From Treponema sp. (GTDB taxonomy: Bacteria > Spirochaetota > Spirochaetia > Treponematales > Treponemataceae): 14,106 nt of DNA. Positions within the stretch are counted from its first letter, which is position 1. Each line of letters starts with the position of its first letter. The stretch spans positions 1,299 through 15,404 of the forward strand of contig JAFLSP010000030.1 of assembly GCA_022510885.1 (NCBI GenBank), given 5' to 3'. The translations under genes and the position numbers were made by a program. Below the pieces are notes generated by a model. That model was not told the origin of the DNA. It worked only from the letters and a program-made list of their open reading frames with translations, and searched no databases. Of the stretch, positions 1-7,386 are shown in pieces.

Positions 1-67
1 ACGGTCAGTTCCACCCATCATCCATTGTAGCACAGTCCCGGAGAAACGCAAGCGAAAATGACGCGCG

Positions 68-325
68 CTACTTGTGGTAATGCGTGCCGCAGAACGCGAC
101 GTACACCGCGCCGTCCTCAATCTTGTAGACAATGCGGTGACGCTCGTCAATCCGGCGGCTCCAGTATCCCTGCAAGTCGCCTTTCAGCGGCTCGGGCTTT
201 CCAAGCCCCTCGTAGCCGTTCCGCTCTATGTCGCGGAGCAGCTCGTTCGCCTTTTTCAGGAGCCGCCTGTCGCCTTGCAGCGCAAGGTAGTCTTCCCATG
301 CGGCGTCCGACCAGTTCTTCTGCAT
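68..325 (-). CDS. yoeB: YoeB/Txe family mRNA interferase toxin
   Basis: This 85-residue protein is a ribosome-dependent mRNA endonuclease of the YoeB (RelE superfamily) type, which in known members cleaves mRNA in the ribosomal A site and halts translation. It aligns over its whole length with E. coli YoeB from memory: the W-S start region, the GKPEPLKGDL block (residues 42-51), W-S-R-R-I (55-59) and a C-terminal C-x-x-H-Y. The presumed catalytic residues are all present: Glu45, Arg64, His82 and Tyr83 (equivalent to E46, R65, H83 and Y84), so the toxin looks intact. The start ATG shares one base with the antitoxin stop (TGATG), so translation is probably coupled to the antitoxin. The partner is RelB/DinJ-like rather than the YefM/Phd type usually paired with YoeB. 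Confidence 0.93.
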   Translation of the reverse strand: MQKNWSDAAWEDYLALQGDRRLLKKANELLRDIERNGYEGLGKPEPLKGDLQGYWSRRIDERHRIVYKIEDGAVYVAFCGTHYHK

Positions 326-576
326 CAGTCCGCCTCGACAAGCTCATGCGCGGTGAACCGCCCTGCCTCTATGTCGCGGATGCCCGCCCGCAGCCGGGCC
401 TGGTTCTCCGCGCTCCAGAACGGGTCGCCGGAAATCTCGAAGGGAATGCGGTTCTCGCGCACGGTTATCTTTGCGAACAGGTTTACCGCCGCGGAGACGG
501 TCAGTCCCACGGACTCGCAGAAGCCCTCGAACGCGGCCTTCGTCCCGTCGTCCATGCGTATGCTTATAGTCGCCAT
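325..576 (-). CDS. RelB/DinJ family antitoxin
   Basis: This is an 83-residue antitoxin that should bind and neutralise the YoeB-like toxin encoded immediately downstream and repress their shared promoter. The N-terminus MATISIRMDD is a typical ribbon-helix-helix strand of the RelB/DinJ family, followed by G-L-T-V-S-A-A-V and the R-I-P-F-E-I motif at the end of the DNA-binding domain. The acidic C-terminus (AGIRDIEAGRF onward) is the usual toxin-wrapping tail. I chose the ATG at 576 because a GAGG ribosome site lies 8 nt upstream and because the family starts here. An in-frame ATG at 672 would add 32 residues unlike the family and would place the likely promoter inside the gene. The stop overlaps the toxin start by one base. 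Confidence 0.9.
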   Translation of the reverse strand: MATISIRMDDGTKAAFEGFCESVGLTVSAAVNLFAKITVRENRIPFEISGDPFWSAENQARLRAGIRDIEAGRFTAHELVEAD

Positions 577-588
577 TGTGTTACCTCG

Positions 589-614
589 TATGCACAGCAT
601 AGCACGATGTATGC
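589..614. promoter_or_regulatory. Putative antitoxin operator with three TATGC/GCATA half-sites
   Basis: The plus strand reads TATGC (589-593), ACA, GCATA (597-601), 8 bp, TATGC (610-614). The first two form a perfect 5-bp inverted repeat with a 3-bp centre, and the second and third form another with an 8-bp centre. Ribbon-helix-helix antitoxins bind short inverted half-sites over their own promoters, and this array covers the candidate -10 and lies just upstream of the antitoxin ribosome site. Binding by this antitoxin is inferred. Confidence 0.5.
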
Positions 615-625
615 GAAAACAGCAA
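596..625 (-). promoter_or_regulatory. Candidate promoter of the toxin-antitoxin operon
   Basis: Read on the minus strand there is TTGCTG (620-625), an 18-bp spacer and TATGCT (596-601), a fair sigma-70 pair about 20 nt upstream of the antitoxin start at 576. The -10 lies inside the inverted-repeat array at 589-614, as expected for an autoregulated module. The -35 matches the consensus only in its first three bases, so this is a moderate call. Confidence 0.5.
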
Positions 626-698
626 CTGATTTTAGAGGAGTTTTTATGGCAAGCGGCTTTCTTAATGGTCAAGGCTGCGCATTACGCGCCGTGCGCAC

Positions 699-721
699 AA
701 AAAAAGCAGCCTTCCGGCTGC
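699..721 (-). terminator. Intrinsic terminator of the flagellar operon
   Basis: On the minus strand GCAGCC, a GGAA loop and GGCTGC (721 down to 706) form a 6-bp GC-rich stem with a GNRA-type loop, followed at once by seven T residues (705-699). It starts 5 bp after the flgJ-like stop codon. It should end flagellar transcription and shield the toxin-antitoxin operon, which lies downstream on the same strand. Confidence 0.85.
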
Positions 722-726
722 CTTCG

Positions 727-1170
727 CTACGCGGTGATGTCCACGCCGCCCGTTTCGCCCGCGCTCAGCTGCAGGTAGAGCTGGTCGGCAAGGCCGAAGC
801 CCGCGCTCTTGGTCATCTGCACGGCGTACTCGTCGTAGAGCATGTCCTCGTACATCTGCTCGGCGTAGTTCTGCTCGCCGTTCGCGCGCATGACGGTCTT
901 GCGCATGGAGGACAGCATCTGCTTGACGATGTAGGACTCCATCTCCATCGACTTCTCGTAGAGCTCGCTCGTGCGGTCAATCGTGCGCGGCTGCCCGTGC
1001 AGGCTCGCCTGGTTCGCCGCCGCGCCGACAGGGGCGGCGTGCTTGTCCAGCTCGGAGGTGAAGGTGCCGGCAAAGCCGCTGCCGTAGTCGCCGTTCAGGC
1101 GGCCCGGCTGCATGACGTGCACCGCGCCCACGGTCTGCCGCATCGGGTTATAGACATTCAGTCCCGTCAT
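727..1170 (-). CDS. flgJ: FlgJ-type flagellar rod-binding protein (no muramidase domain)
   Basis: This 147-residue protein resembles the N-terminal rod-binding domain of FlgJ, which in known flagella acts as a scaffold or cap for rod assembly. The diagnostic stretch is E-M-E-S-Y-I-V-K-Q-M-L-S-S-M-R-K-T (roughly residues 75-91), matching the FlgJ pattern of an aromatic/hydrophobic helix then QML-x-SMR. It continues into Y-E-D-M-L-Y-D-E-Y-A and a G-F-G-L-A-D-Q-L-Y-L-Q-L C-terminus. There is no peptidoglycan hydrolase domain, as in many non-gammaproteobacterial FlgJ proteins. The first 60 residues are variable. It sits 9 bp after flgG, with an AGGAG ribosome site overlapping the flgG stop, as the last gene of the rod operon. 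The family call is strong; the exact role in a spirochaete is inferred. Confidence 0.85.
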   Translation of the reverse strand: MTGLNVYNPMRQTVGAVHVMQPGRLNGDYGSGFAGTFTSELDKHAAPVGAAANQASLHGQPRTIDRTSELYEKSMEMESYIVKQMLSSMRKTVMRANGEQNYAEQMYEDMLYDEYAVQMTKSAGFGLADQLYLQLSAGETGGVDITA

Positions 1171-1179
1171 CGCCTACTC

Positions 1180-1974
1180 CTAGCGCTTGAGGTTCACGGC
1201 GGTGCTCAGCATGCTGTCCGATGTCTGAATCGCCTTGCTGTTGAACTCGTAGGCGCGCTGCGCCACAATCATCTGCACCATCTCGTTCACGACGCTCACG
1301 TTGCTCATCTCAAGGTACTTGTGCTTGGTCGTGCCGAAGTCCTCCATGCCCGGCCGTCCGGCAATCGCATCGCCGCTCGCGCTCGTCACCTTGTAGAGGT
1401 TGTCGCCGAGCGCCTCAAGGCCCGCGTTGTTCGGGAAGCGGTACAGCTCCAGCTGCGCCACGTCCACCGGGTCGTCGATGCCGTCCACGTTGACGGTGAC
1501 GCGCCCCGTGTCGGTGATGGCGAGGGTCTGCACGTTGTAGCCTTCGGGGAGGATGACCTCGGGGAGGACGCGCAGGCCGTTGTTCGTGACGAGCTGCCCC
1601 GTCATGTCCACCTTGAACGAGCCGTCGCGCGTGTAGGCGAAGCTGCCGTCGTACTGCTGCACGCGGAAGAAGCCGTCGCCCACAATCGCCACGTCGGTGT
1701 CCACGCCGGTCGCCTGCAGGGAGCCCTGCGAGAAGATGCGCTGCGTCGCTCCCACACGAACGCCCAGCCCCTGCTGGATTCCCACGGGCGTCACCGTGTC
1801 CTCGGTGGCGGGCGTGCCCGCCAGTTTCTCGTTCTGGTATATCAGGTCCTCGAACTCGACGCGCTGCTGCTTGTAGCCCGTCGTGTTCACGTTGGAAAGG
1901 TTGTGCGAAATCGTGTCAAGGTTCGCCTGCTGACCGTTCATGCCGGTCGCCGCCGTCCATAAGCTCCGTACCAT
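1180..1974 (-). CDS. flgG: Flagellar distal rod protein FlgG
   Basis: FlgG polymerises into the distal rod that connects the basal body to the hook; in spirochaetes the filament stays in the periplasm. The protein has 264 residues, the usual FlgG length. It begins MVRSLWTAATGMNGQQ and continues into N-L-S-N-V-N-T-T-G-Y-K, the conserved N-terminal helix and SNVNTxG motif of axial flagellar proteins. The centre contains G-D-G-F-F-R-V and Y-T-R-D-G-S-F, typical of FlgG. The end, with L-E-M-S-N-V-S-V-V-N-E-M-V and Q-R-A-Y-E-F-N-S-K-A-I-Q-T, is the conserved C-terminal coiled segment. The start has an AAGGAG ribosome site 7 nt upstream and lies 10 bp after the flgF stop. The sequence closely resembles treponemal FlgG. 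Confidence 0.97.
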   Translation of the reverse strand: MVRSLWTAATGMNGQQANLDTISHNLSNVNTTGYKQQRVEFEDLIYQNEKLAGTPATEDTVTPVGIQQGLGVRVGATQRIFSQGSLQATGVDTDVAIVGDGFFRVQQYDGSFAYTRDGSFKVDMTGQLVTNNGLRVLPEVILPEGYNVQTLAITDTGRVTVNVDGIDDPVDVAQLELYRFPNNAGLEALGDNLYKVTSASGDAIAGRPGMEDFGTTKHKYLEMSNVSVVNEMVQMIVAQRAYEFNSKAIQTSDSMLSTAVNLKR

Positions 1975-1984
1975 GTCCTACTCC

Positions 1985-2779
1985 TTACCGCGTGACCGCG
2001 ACGCGCGTCCACAGGGTGCTCATCATGCTGTCCTCGCTCTGAATCGCCTTCTGGTTCGCCTCATACGCGCGGTTCACTTCTATCATCTTGACCATCTCGT
2101 TCACGACGTTCACGTTGCTCATCTCCAGGTAGTTCTGGAAGACGCGCGGCCGCTCCGCCCCCTCCGCGATGTACGCCTCGCCGGTGATGCCGTTCGCGCC
2201 CCACAGGCTGTCGCCCATCTTCTCAAGGTAGCGCTCGTTGTCGAAGCGCACGATGCGCACGCGGTCAATCAGCTCGCCCTCTTTCGTGTAGAGCATGCCG
2301 TCCTGGTCAAGGCTGAATTTGTCGTCCTCAAGGCGGATGATGCCGTTCTCGCCCATGAGCGGGTAGCCGTCCTTGGTCTCAAGGATGCCCTCCTTGCCGA
2401 GCATGAAGTTGCCGTTGCGCGTGTAGCGCTCGCCGTTGGGCGTCTGCACGGCGAAGAAGCCCTCGCCGGAGAGCGCGAAGTCGGTCGCCGTCTGCGTGTC
2501 CTTGAACGAGCCCTGCTCGAACTGCGTGTAGTTCTCGTTCGTCTCCACGCCCATGCCCAGCTTGCCGATGATGGGCGCGGCGTCGAAGGAGCCGGCGGCC
2601 GTCTTGTACGTGCCGTCCGCCTCCGCGCGGCGCAGCAGCAGCTGCGAGAATTCCTTGCTGACCGTCACGTCGCGCTTGTAGCCCGCCGTATCGACGTTGG
2701 CAAGGTTGTTGGAAATGGCGTTCAAGCGTTCCTGCTGCGCGTTCATGCCGCTCGCGCCGATGTACCAGCCTCGAATCAT
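1985..2779 (-). CDS. flgF: Flagellar proximal rod protein FlgF (FlgG paralogue)
   Basis: This rod protein (called FlgF, or FlhO in some spirochaetes) is, like its neighbour, 264 residues long and is evidently a paralogue of it. The N-terminus MIRGWYIGASGMNAQQ and N-N-L-A-N-V-D-T-A-G-Y-K-R-D is the axial-protein signature in its treponemal FlgF form. The centre has G-E-G-F-F-A-V and Y-T-R-N-G-N-F, and the end has L-E-M-S-N-V-N-V-V-N-E-M-V and N-R-A-Y-E-A-N-Q-K-A-I-Q. I use the ATG at 2779, not the in-frame ATG at 2869. The sigma-28 promoter lies between them, the 30 extra residues do not fit the family, and a GGGG-containing ribosome site precedes 2779. It is the first gene of the flgF-flgG-flgJ operon. 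Naming FlgF versus a second FlgG is the only uncertainty. Confidence 0.93.
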   Translation of the reverse strand: MIRGWYIGASGMNAQQERLNAISNNLANVDTAGYKRDVTVSKEFSQLLLRRAEADGTYKTAAGSFDAAPIIGKLGMGVETNENYTQFEQGSFKDTQTATDFALSGEGFFAVQTPNGERYTRNGNFMLGKEGILETKDGYPLMGENGIIRLEDDKFSLDQDGMLYTKEGELIDRVRIVRFDNERYLEKMGDSLWGANGITGEAYIAEGAERPRVFQNYLEMSNVNVVNEMVKMIEVNRAYEANQKAIQSEDSMMSTLWTRVAVTR

Positions 2780-2798
2780 ATCTACCCCTACTCCGTAA

Positions 2799-2825
2799 TT
2801 ATCGGCGAAGCGCCGCGCGAGTTTA
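2799..2825 (-). promoter_or_regulatory. Sigma-28 (FliA) flagellar promoter of flgF
   Basis: The minus strand carries TAAA (2825-2822), exactly 15 bp, then GCCGATAA (2806-2799). This is the classic flagellar sigma-28 pattern with a perfect -10 and the expected spacing. Transcription should start near 2792, giving a leader of only about 13 nt that still contains the GGGG ribosome site before the ATG at 2779. It sits upstream of an obvious sigma-28 target, which strengthens the call. Confidence 0.85.
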
Positions 2826-2837
2826 TCAAATTCGCCG

Positions 2838-2852
2838 CGCCCGGTACGGGCG
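2838..2852. repeat. Inverted repeat between divergent flgF and glgC promoters
   Basis: CGCCCG, GTA, CGGGCG forms a perfect 6-bp inverted repeat with a 3-bp centre, lying between the flagellar -35 (2822-2825) and the glgC -35 (2864). It is followed on the plus strand by seven A residues (2854-2860) just before the glgC -35. It could be a regulator site or only a GC-rich hairpin; no known operator is recognised. Confidence 0.4.
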
Positions 2853-2863
2853 GAAAAAAAGGT

Positions 2864-2892
2864 TTGCAAAGTTCGGCGGATGGGGTTACAAT
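2864..2892 (+). promoter_or_regulatory. Sigma-70-type promoter of glgC
   Basis: TTGCAA (2864-2869), a 17-bp spacer and TACAAT (2887-2892) form a strong housekeeping promoter; the -10 matches five of six consensus bases. Transcription should start near 2899, leaving a leader of about 37 nt with AAGGAG (2924-2929) 6 nt before the glgC ATG. A run of seven A residues just upstream of the -35 could act as an UP-like element. Confidence 0.75.
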
Positions 2893-2935
2893 GGATTGAA
2901 GAGAGTACTGCATTTTTTCTGACAAGGAGTCATTC

Positions 2936-4234
2936 ATGGCAAAATCACCGGCCGAAAAACCGCGCGTCCTGGCAATCATCCTCGGGGGCGGCAAGGGAAC
3001 CCGCCTCTACCCGCTGACCAAGGAGCGCTCGAAGCCCGCCGTTCCCTTCGGCGGCAAGTACCGCATCGTGGACATCCCGATTTCAAACTGCATCAACTCG
3101 GGCTACCGCAAGATTTACCTGCTGACGCAGTTCAACAGCGCGTCGCTGCACATGCACATCTCCAACTCCTACAACTTCGACCGCTTCAGCCAGGGCTTCG
3201 TGGAGATTCTCGCCGCGGAGCAGAACCTTGAGAACTCCGGCTGGTTCGAGGGCACGGCGGACGCGGTGCGCAAGAACATGCACCATTTCCGCGCGCAGAA
3301 CCCCACGCACTACATCATCCTCTCCGGCGACCAGCTGTACCGCATGAACCTTGAGCAGTTCATGCAGTCGCACATCGACAGCGGCGCGGACATCACGATT
3401 GCGACCACGGCGGTCAACCGCCACGACGCGAGCGGCTTCGGCATCATGAAAATCGACGGACAGCACCGCATCACCGAATTCAAGGAGAAGCCCAAGCCGG
3501 ACGCGGACATCAGCGACTGGAAAATCCCGCAGAACGCGCGCGGCGACCTGCCCGCGGAGAAGGAATTCCTCGCGTCCATGGGCATCTACATCTTCAACGC
3601 GAAGACGATGGAGGAGATGCTCGACAACGAGTACACCGACTTCGGCAAGGAAATCATCCCGATGTCGCTCAAGGACAAGAAGGTCAACTCCTACATCTTT
3701 GACGGCTACTGGGAGGACATCGGTACCATCCGCAGCTTCTACGACGCGACGCTCGCGCTGACCAAGGAGAACCCGCCGTTCGACTTCTACGACGTGGACA
3801 CGCCGATTTACACGCACATGCGCAACCTGCCGCCGCCCAAGGTGAACGGCGCGCCGCACATCGAGGACAGCCTGCTCACGGAGGGCTGCATCGTCACCAA
3901 CGCGAAGACCATCAAGAACTCCGTCATCGGCGTGCGCACGCTCATCGAGAGCGGCTCGGAGCTGAACGGGGTCATCACGATGGGCGGCGACGCCTACGAG
4001 AGCGCGGAGCAGAAGGCCGAGAACGCGAAGGCGGGCAGGCCGAACGTCGGCATCGGCAAGAACTGCGTGATTTCGCAGACGATTATCGACAAGGACGCGC
4101 GCATCGGCGACAACTGCCGCATCAACGTGGACGGCAAGACCTACGAGGACGGCGACCACGACACCTTCTACGTCTCCGAGGGCATCGTCGTCATCCGCAA
4201 GGGCGCGACACTGCCCGCAGGAACGGTCATCTGA
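2936..4234 (+). CDS. glgC: Glucose-1-phosphate adenylyltransferase (ADP-glucose pyrophosphorylase)
   Basis: GlgC makes ADP-glucose and pyrophosphate from ATP and glucose-1-phosphate, the committed step of bacterial glycogen synthesis in the cytoplasm. The 432-residue protein has the nucleotidyltransferase loop GGGKGTRL (residues 17-24) followed by K-P-A-V-P-F-G-G, then G-T-A-D-A-V (106-111). It also has S-G-D-Q-L-Y-R-M with the presumed catalytic Asp132, and F-K-E-K-P (182-186) with the glucose-1-phosphate-binding Lys185. The C-terminal third is the left-handed beta-helix, ending Y-V-S-E-G-I-V-V-I-R-K-G-A-T-L-P-A-G-T-V-I. This ending and the preceding G-I-G-K-N-C-V-I segment resemble the plant/cyanobacterial-like subgroup more than enterobacterial GlgC. 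AAGGAG precedes the ATG by 6 nt. No other glycogen gene is adjacent. Confidence 0.96.
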   Translation: MAKSPAEKPRVLAIILGGGKGTRLYPLTKERSKPAVPFGGKYRIVDIPISNCINSGYRKIYLLTQFNSASLHMHISNSYNFDRFSQGFVEILAAEQNLENSGWFEGTADAVRKNMHHFRAQNPTHYIILSGDQLYRMNLEQFMQSHIDSGADITIATTAVNRHDASGFGIMKIDGQHRITEFKEKPKPDADISDWKIPQNARGDLPAEKEFLASMGIYIFNAKTMEEMLDNEYTDFGKEIIPMSLKDKKVNSYIFDGYWEDIGTIRSFYDATLALTKENPPFDFYDVDTPIYTHMRNLPPPKVNGAPHIEDSLLTEGCIVTNAKTIKNSVIGVRTLIESGSELNGVITMGGDAYESAEQKAENAKAGRPNVGIGKNCVISQTIIDKDARIGDNCRINVDGKTYEDGDHDTFYVSEGIVVIRKGATLPAGTVI

Positions 4235-4240
4235 CCGCCG

Positions 4241-4265
4241 CGCCGCGCGGATTTTCCGCGCGGCG
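4241..4265 (+). repeat. Strong GC hairpin between glgC and the J-domain gene
   Basis: CGCCGCGCGG, ATTTT, CCGCGCGGCG is a perfect 10-bp inverted repeat (11 bp if the flanking A-T pair closes), starting 6 bp after the glgC stop. No T run follows on either strand, so it is not a standard intrinsic terminator. It may be an mRNA 3'-end stabiliser or a partial attenuator lowering expression of the downstream gene. Confidence 0.55.
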
Positions 4266-4286
4266 GACGTTCCCGCAGGAGCGATA

Positions 4287-4807
4287 ATGCCGGGTTCAAT
4301 GTACGACCGCCTCGGCGACATGCTGCACGACGTGCTTGAATCCGGCGCAATCCCTGCCGACGACAGGACGAGCGCGCAGGCGGCGCACAATCCTGCCGGC
4401 GACACAGGAGCGGGCGGGAGCGATTCTCATGCTGCCGAACCGCACGGGCAGACGGCGGAAGAACCCGCATTTCAGAGCACGCACGGCGAAAAAGAAGCGT
4501 CATACCGCCACGACGCGCATAATGCCGAAAACAGGCAGCGGCGCGGCGAACAGTACGCGCGGACGACGCGCAGGAAGAAGCGGCGCGTATCCATTGCGCC
4601 CCTCATGCCGGCGCAAGCGCGGAATGCCCTCGCCTTTCTCGGCCTGACCGAGACGGCGACGCGCGAGGACGCGAAGAAAGCCTACCACGAAAAACTCAAA
4701 TACTACCACCCCGACCGCCACGGCGACAATCCCGTCCTTCAGAAAGTCGCGCGGGAAAAAACGCAGCGCGTGATTGAGGCATGGGAGACGCTGGAGCGGT
4801 TCTTCTC

Positions 4808-4811
<4 letters not shown>
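4287..4811 (+). CDS. Protein with C-terminal J domain (DnaJ-like co-chaperone)
   Basis: The last 60 or so residues of this 174-residue protein form a J domain: A-L-A-F-L-G-L-T-E-T-A-T-R-E-D-A-K-K-A-Y, then K-Y-Y-H-P-D-R-H-G-D with the HPD tripeptide at 141-143, then a final helix ending E-A-W-E-T-L-E-R-F-F. J domains stimulate the ATPase of DnaK (Hsp70). There is no G/F-rich region, zinc centre or substrate-binding domain, so it is a class III J protein whose client specificity must lie in the first 100 residues. That part is hydrophilic and low in complexity, with a helical start (M-Y-D-R-L-G-D-M-L-H-D-V-L-E) and a basic stretch R-R-K-K-R-R near residue 95. AGGAG precedes the ATG. It follows glgC by 52 bp and its stop overlaps the convergent regulator gene. 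Confidence 0.82.
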
Positions 4812-6159
<1,348 letters not shown>

Positions 6160-6163
<4 letters not shown>

Positions 6164-7386
6164 GCCTCCCCCTCTGCCGCGTTCCCGCGATACGTGAGCA
6201 GCCGCCGGTCCGTCTGCGGAACGGGCAGCGTGATGACGAACGTCGTCCCCGCGCCCCGCTCCGAGCGCACGGCGATGTCGCCCGAGAATTCTTTGATGAT
6301 TTTGTACGTCATCGCAAGCCCCAGCCCCGTGCCGCTCGCCTTCGTCGTGAAATACGGCTCGAAGACGCGCGCGGCCGTCGCCTCGTCCATGCCGGTCCCG
6401 TTGTCCTCAAAGCGCAGGATATAGGCCCCGTCCTGCACCCCGCTCGCTATCGTCAGGAGGCCGCCGCCGTCGGGGAATCGCTCGGTGATGGCGGCGAGCG
6501 CGTTCTGCGCGAGGTTGACGATGACCTCGCGGAAGAGTTTTTGGTCGAGCAGGAGGCGCGGGCAGTCCTTGCACAGCCGCGTCTCCACGGCGACGTGCTT
6601 TTCCGTGAATTCGGGCGTGAAAAACGAGACGAACTGCTCGATGAGCGCGTCCGGCTCGGCAAGCTCAAGCCGCGCGGAGATGGGGCGCACCGCCATCAGG
6701 AAATCCACCACGGTCTTGTTCAGCCGCCCGATTTCCTGGTTCACCACGTCGAGGCAGTCCTCCATGAATTTCGCCGCGGGAAGCCGCCCGTCGCCCGCGC
6801 GCTTCTTGCGCACCGCCTTCTGCATCAGCTGGATGTGGATGCTTATCGCGCCGAGCGGGTTCTTGATTTCGTGGGCGACCCCGGCGGCGAGGTTGGTCAG
6901 CCCGGCGAGCGTCTCCATGCGGTGCAGGAGGATTTCCTGGTTGCGCTTTTCGGTCACGTCGTCAATCGTCACGATGGAGCCGGTCAGCTCGTGGTTGCGC
7001 ACCAGCGGCGTGACGGAGATGTCCACGAAGCGGACCTGCGCGCCCGCCGTGGCAAGCGTGAACTCGTCGCGCACGTTGGTGCGCTCGTCCTCGGCGCAGG
7101 CCCGGAGGAAAGCGGCGATGTCCGCGTCGCCGACGATTTCCCAGAGGCGGCGTCCGTCCGGCTTGGCGCCGCCGGGATGCAGGGCGAGCGGCAGGTAGCG
7201 CTCCGCCGCCTTGTTGATTTCCAGCATACGCCAGTCCGTGCCGACGATGACCAGCCCCGTGGACAGCGAGCGGAAGATGGCGGAGAAAGCCTCGTTGCGC
7301 TCGGAGAGGTCGTTCACGAGCGACTGAATCTGCGCGGGGGAGAGCTTTCCGATTTTCTGCGAGACGCGCTTCGAGAAGGTGCGCAT
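6160..7386 (-). CDS. Soluble PAS-domain sensor histidine kinase (NtrB/AtoS-like)
   Basis: This 408-residue kinase should autophosphorylate on His172 and pass the phosphate to the sigma-54 activator encoded next. A PAS-like domain covers about residues 30-142 (S-T-G-L-V-I-V onward, ending in I-D-D-V-T-E-K-R). The H-box is A-A-G-V-A-H-E-I-K-N-P (167-177), the N-box is around 284-297 (V-N-L-A-Q-N-A), G1 is D-N-G-T-G-M (328-333) and G2 is G-T-G-L-G-L (352-357). No transmembrane segment or signal peptide is visible, so it senses a cytoplasmic signal, as NtrB and Borrelia Hk2 do. I chose the ATG at 7386, which shares one base with the upstream stop (TGATG) and has GGAG about 8 nt before it. An ATG at 7428 would add 14 unlikely residues inside the upstream gene. 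Confidence 0.94.

Noticed and set aside
577..672. 32-residue N-terminal extension of the antitoxin from the ATG at 672
   Set aside because: It would contain the promoter and operator and has no family similarity; the ATG at 576 has a GAGG site and a canonical RelB/DinJ start.
676..697. Two copies of the palindrome TGCGCA, 10 bp apart, beside the flagellar terminator
   Set aside because: Each copy is only 6 bp and such palindromes are common in GC-rich DNA; nothing ties them to a function.
646..726. Plus-strand ATG at 646 with a nearby AGAGGAG that looks like a ribosome site
   Set aside because: The frame runs straight through the terminator hairpin and then antisense to flgJ; no promoter or family match supports a gene.
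58..1962. 634-codon open frame on the plus strand over the flagellar and toxin genes
   Set aside because: It is a compositional shadow of flgG, flgJ and the toxin-antitoxin genes; the translated sequence has no recognisable domain and crosses a terminator and promoter.
2780..2869. 30-residue N-terminal extension of FlgF from the ATG at 2869
   Set aside because: The sigma-28 promoter lies inside it, and axial flagellar proteins begin at the MIRGWY-type sequence.
3083..4405. 440-codon open frame on the minus strand opposite glgC
   Set aside because: glgC has full catalytic motifs, a promoter and a ribosome site; the opposite frame is V/A/D/R-biased shadow sequence.
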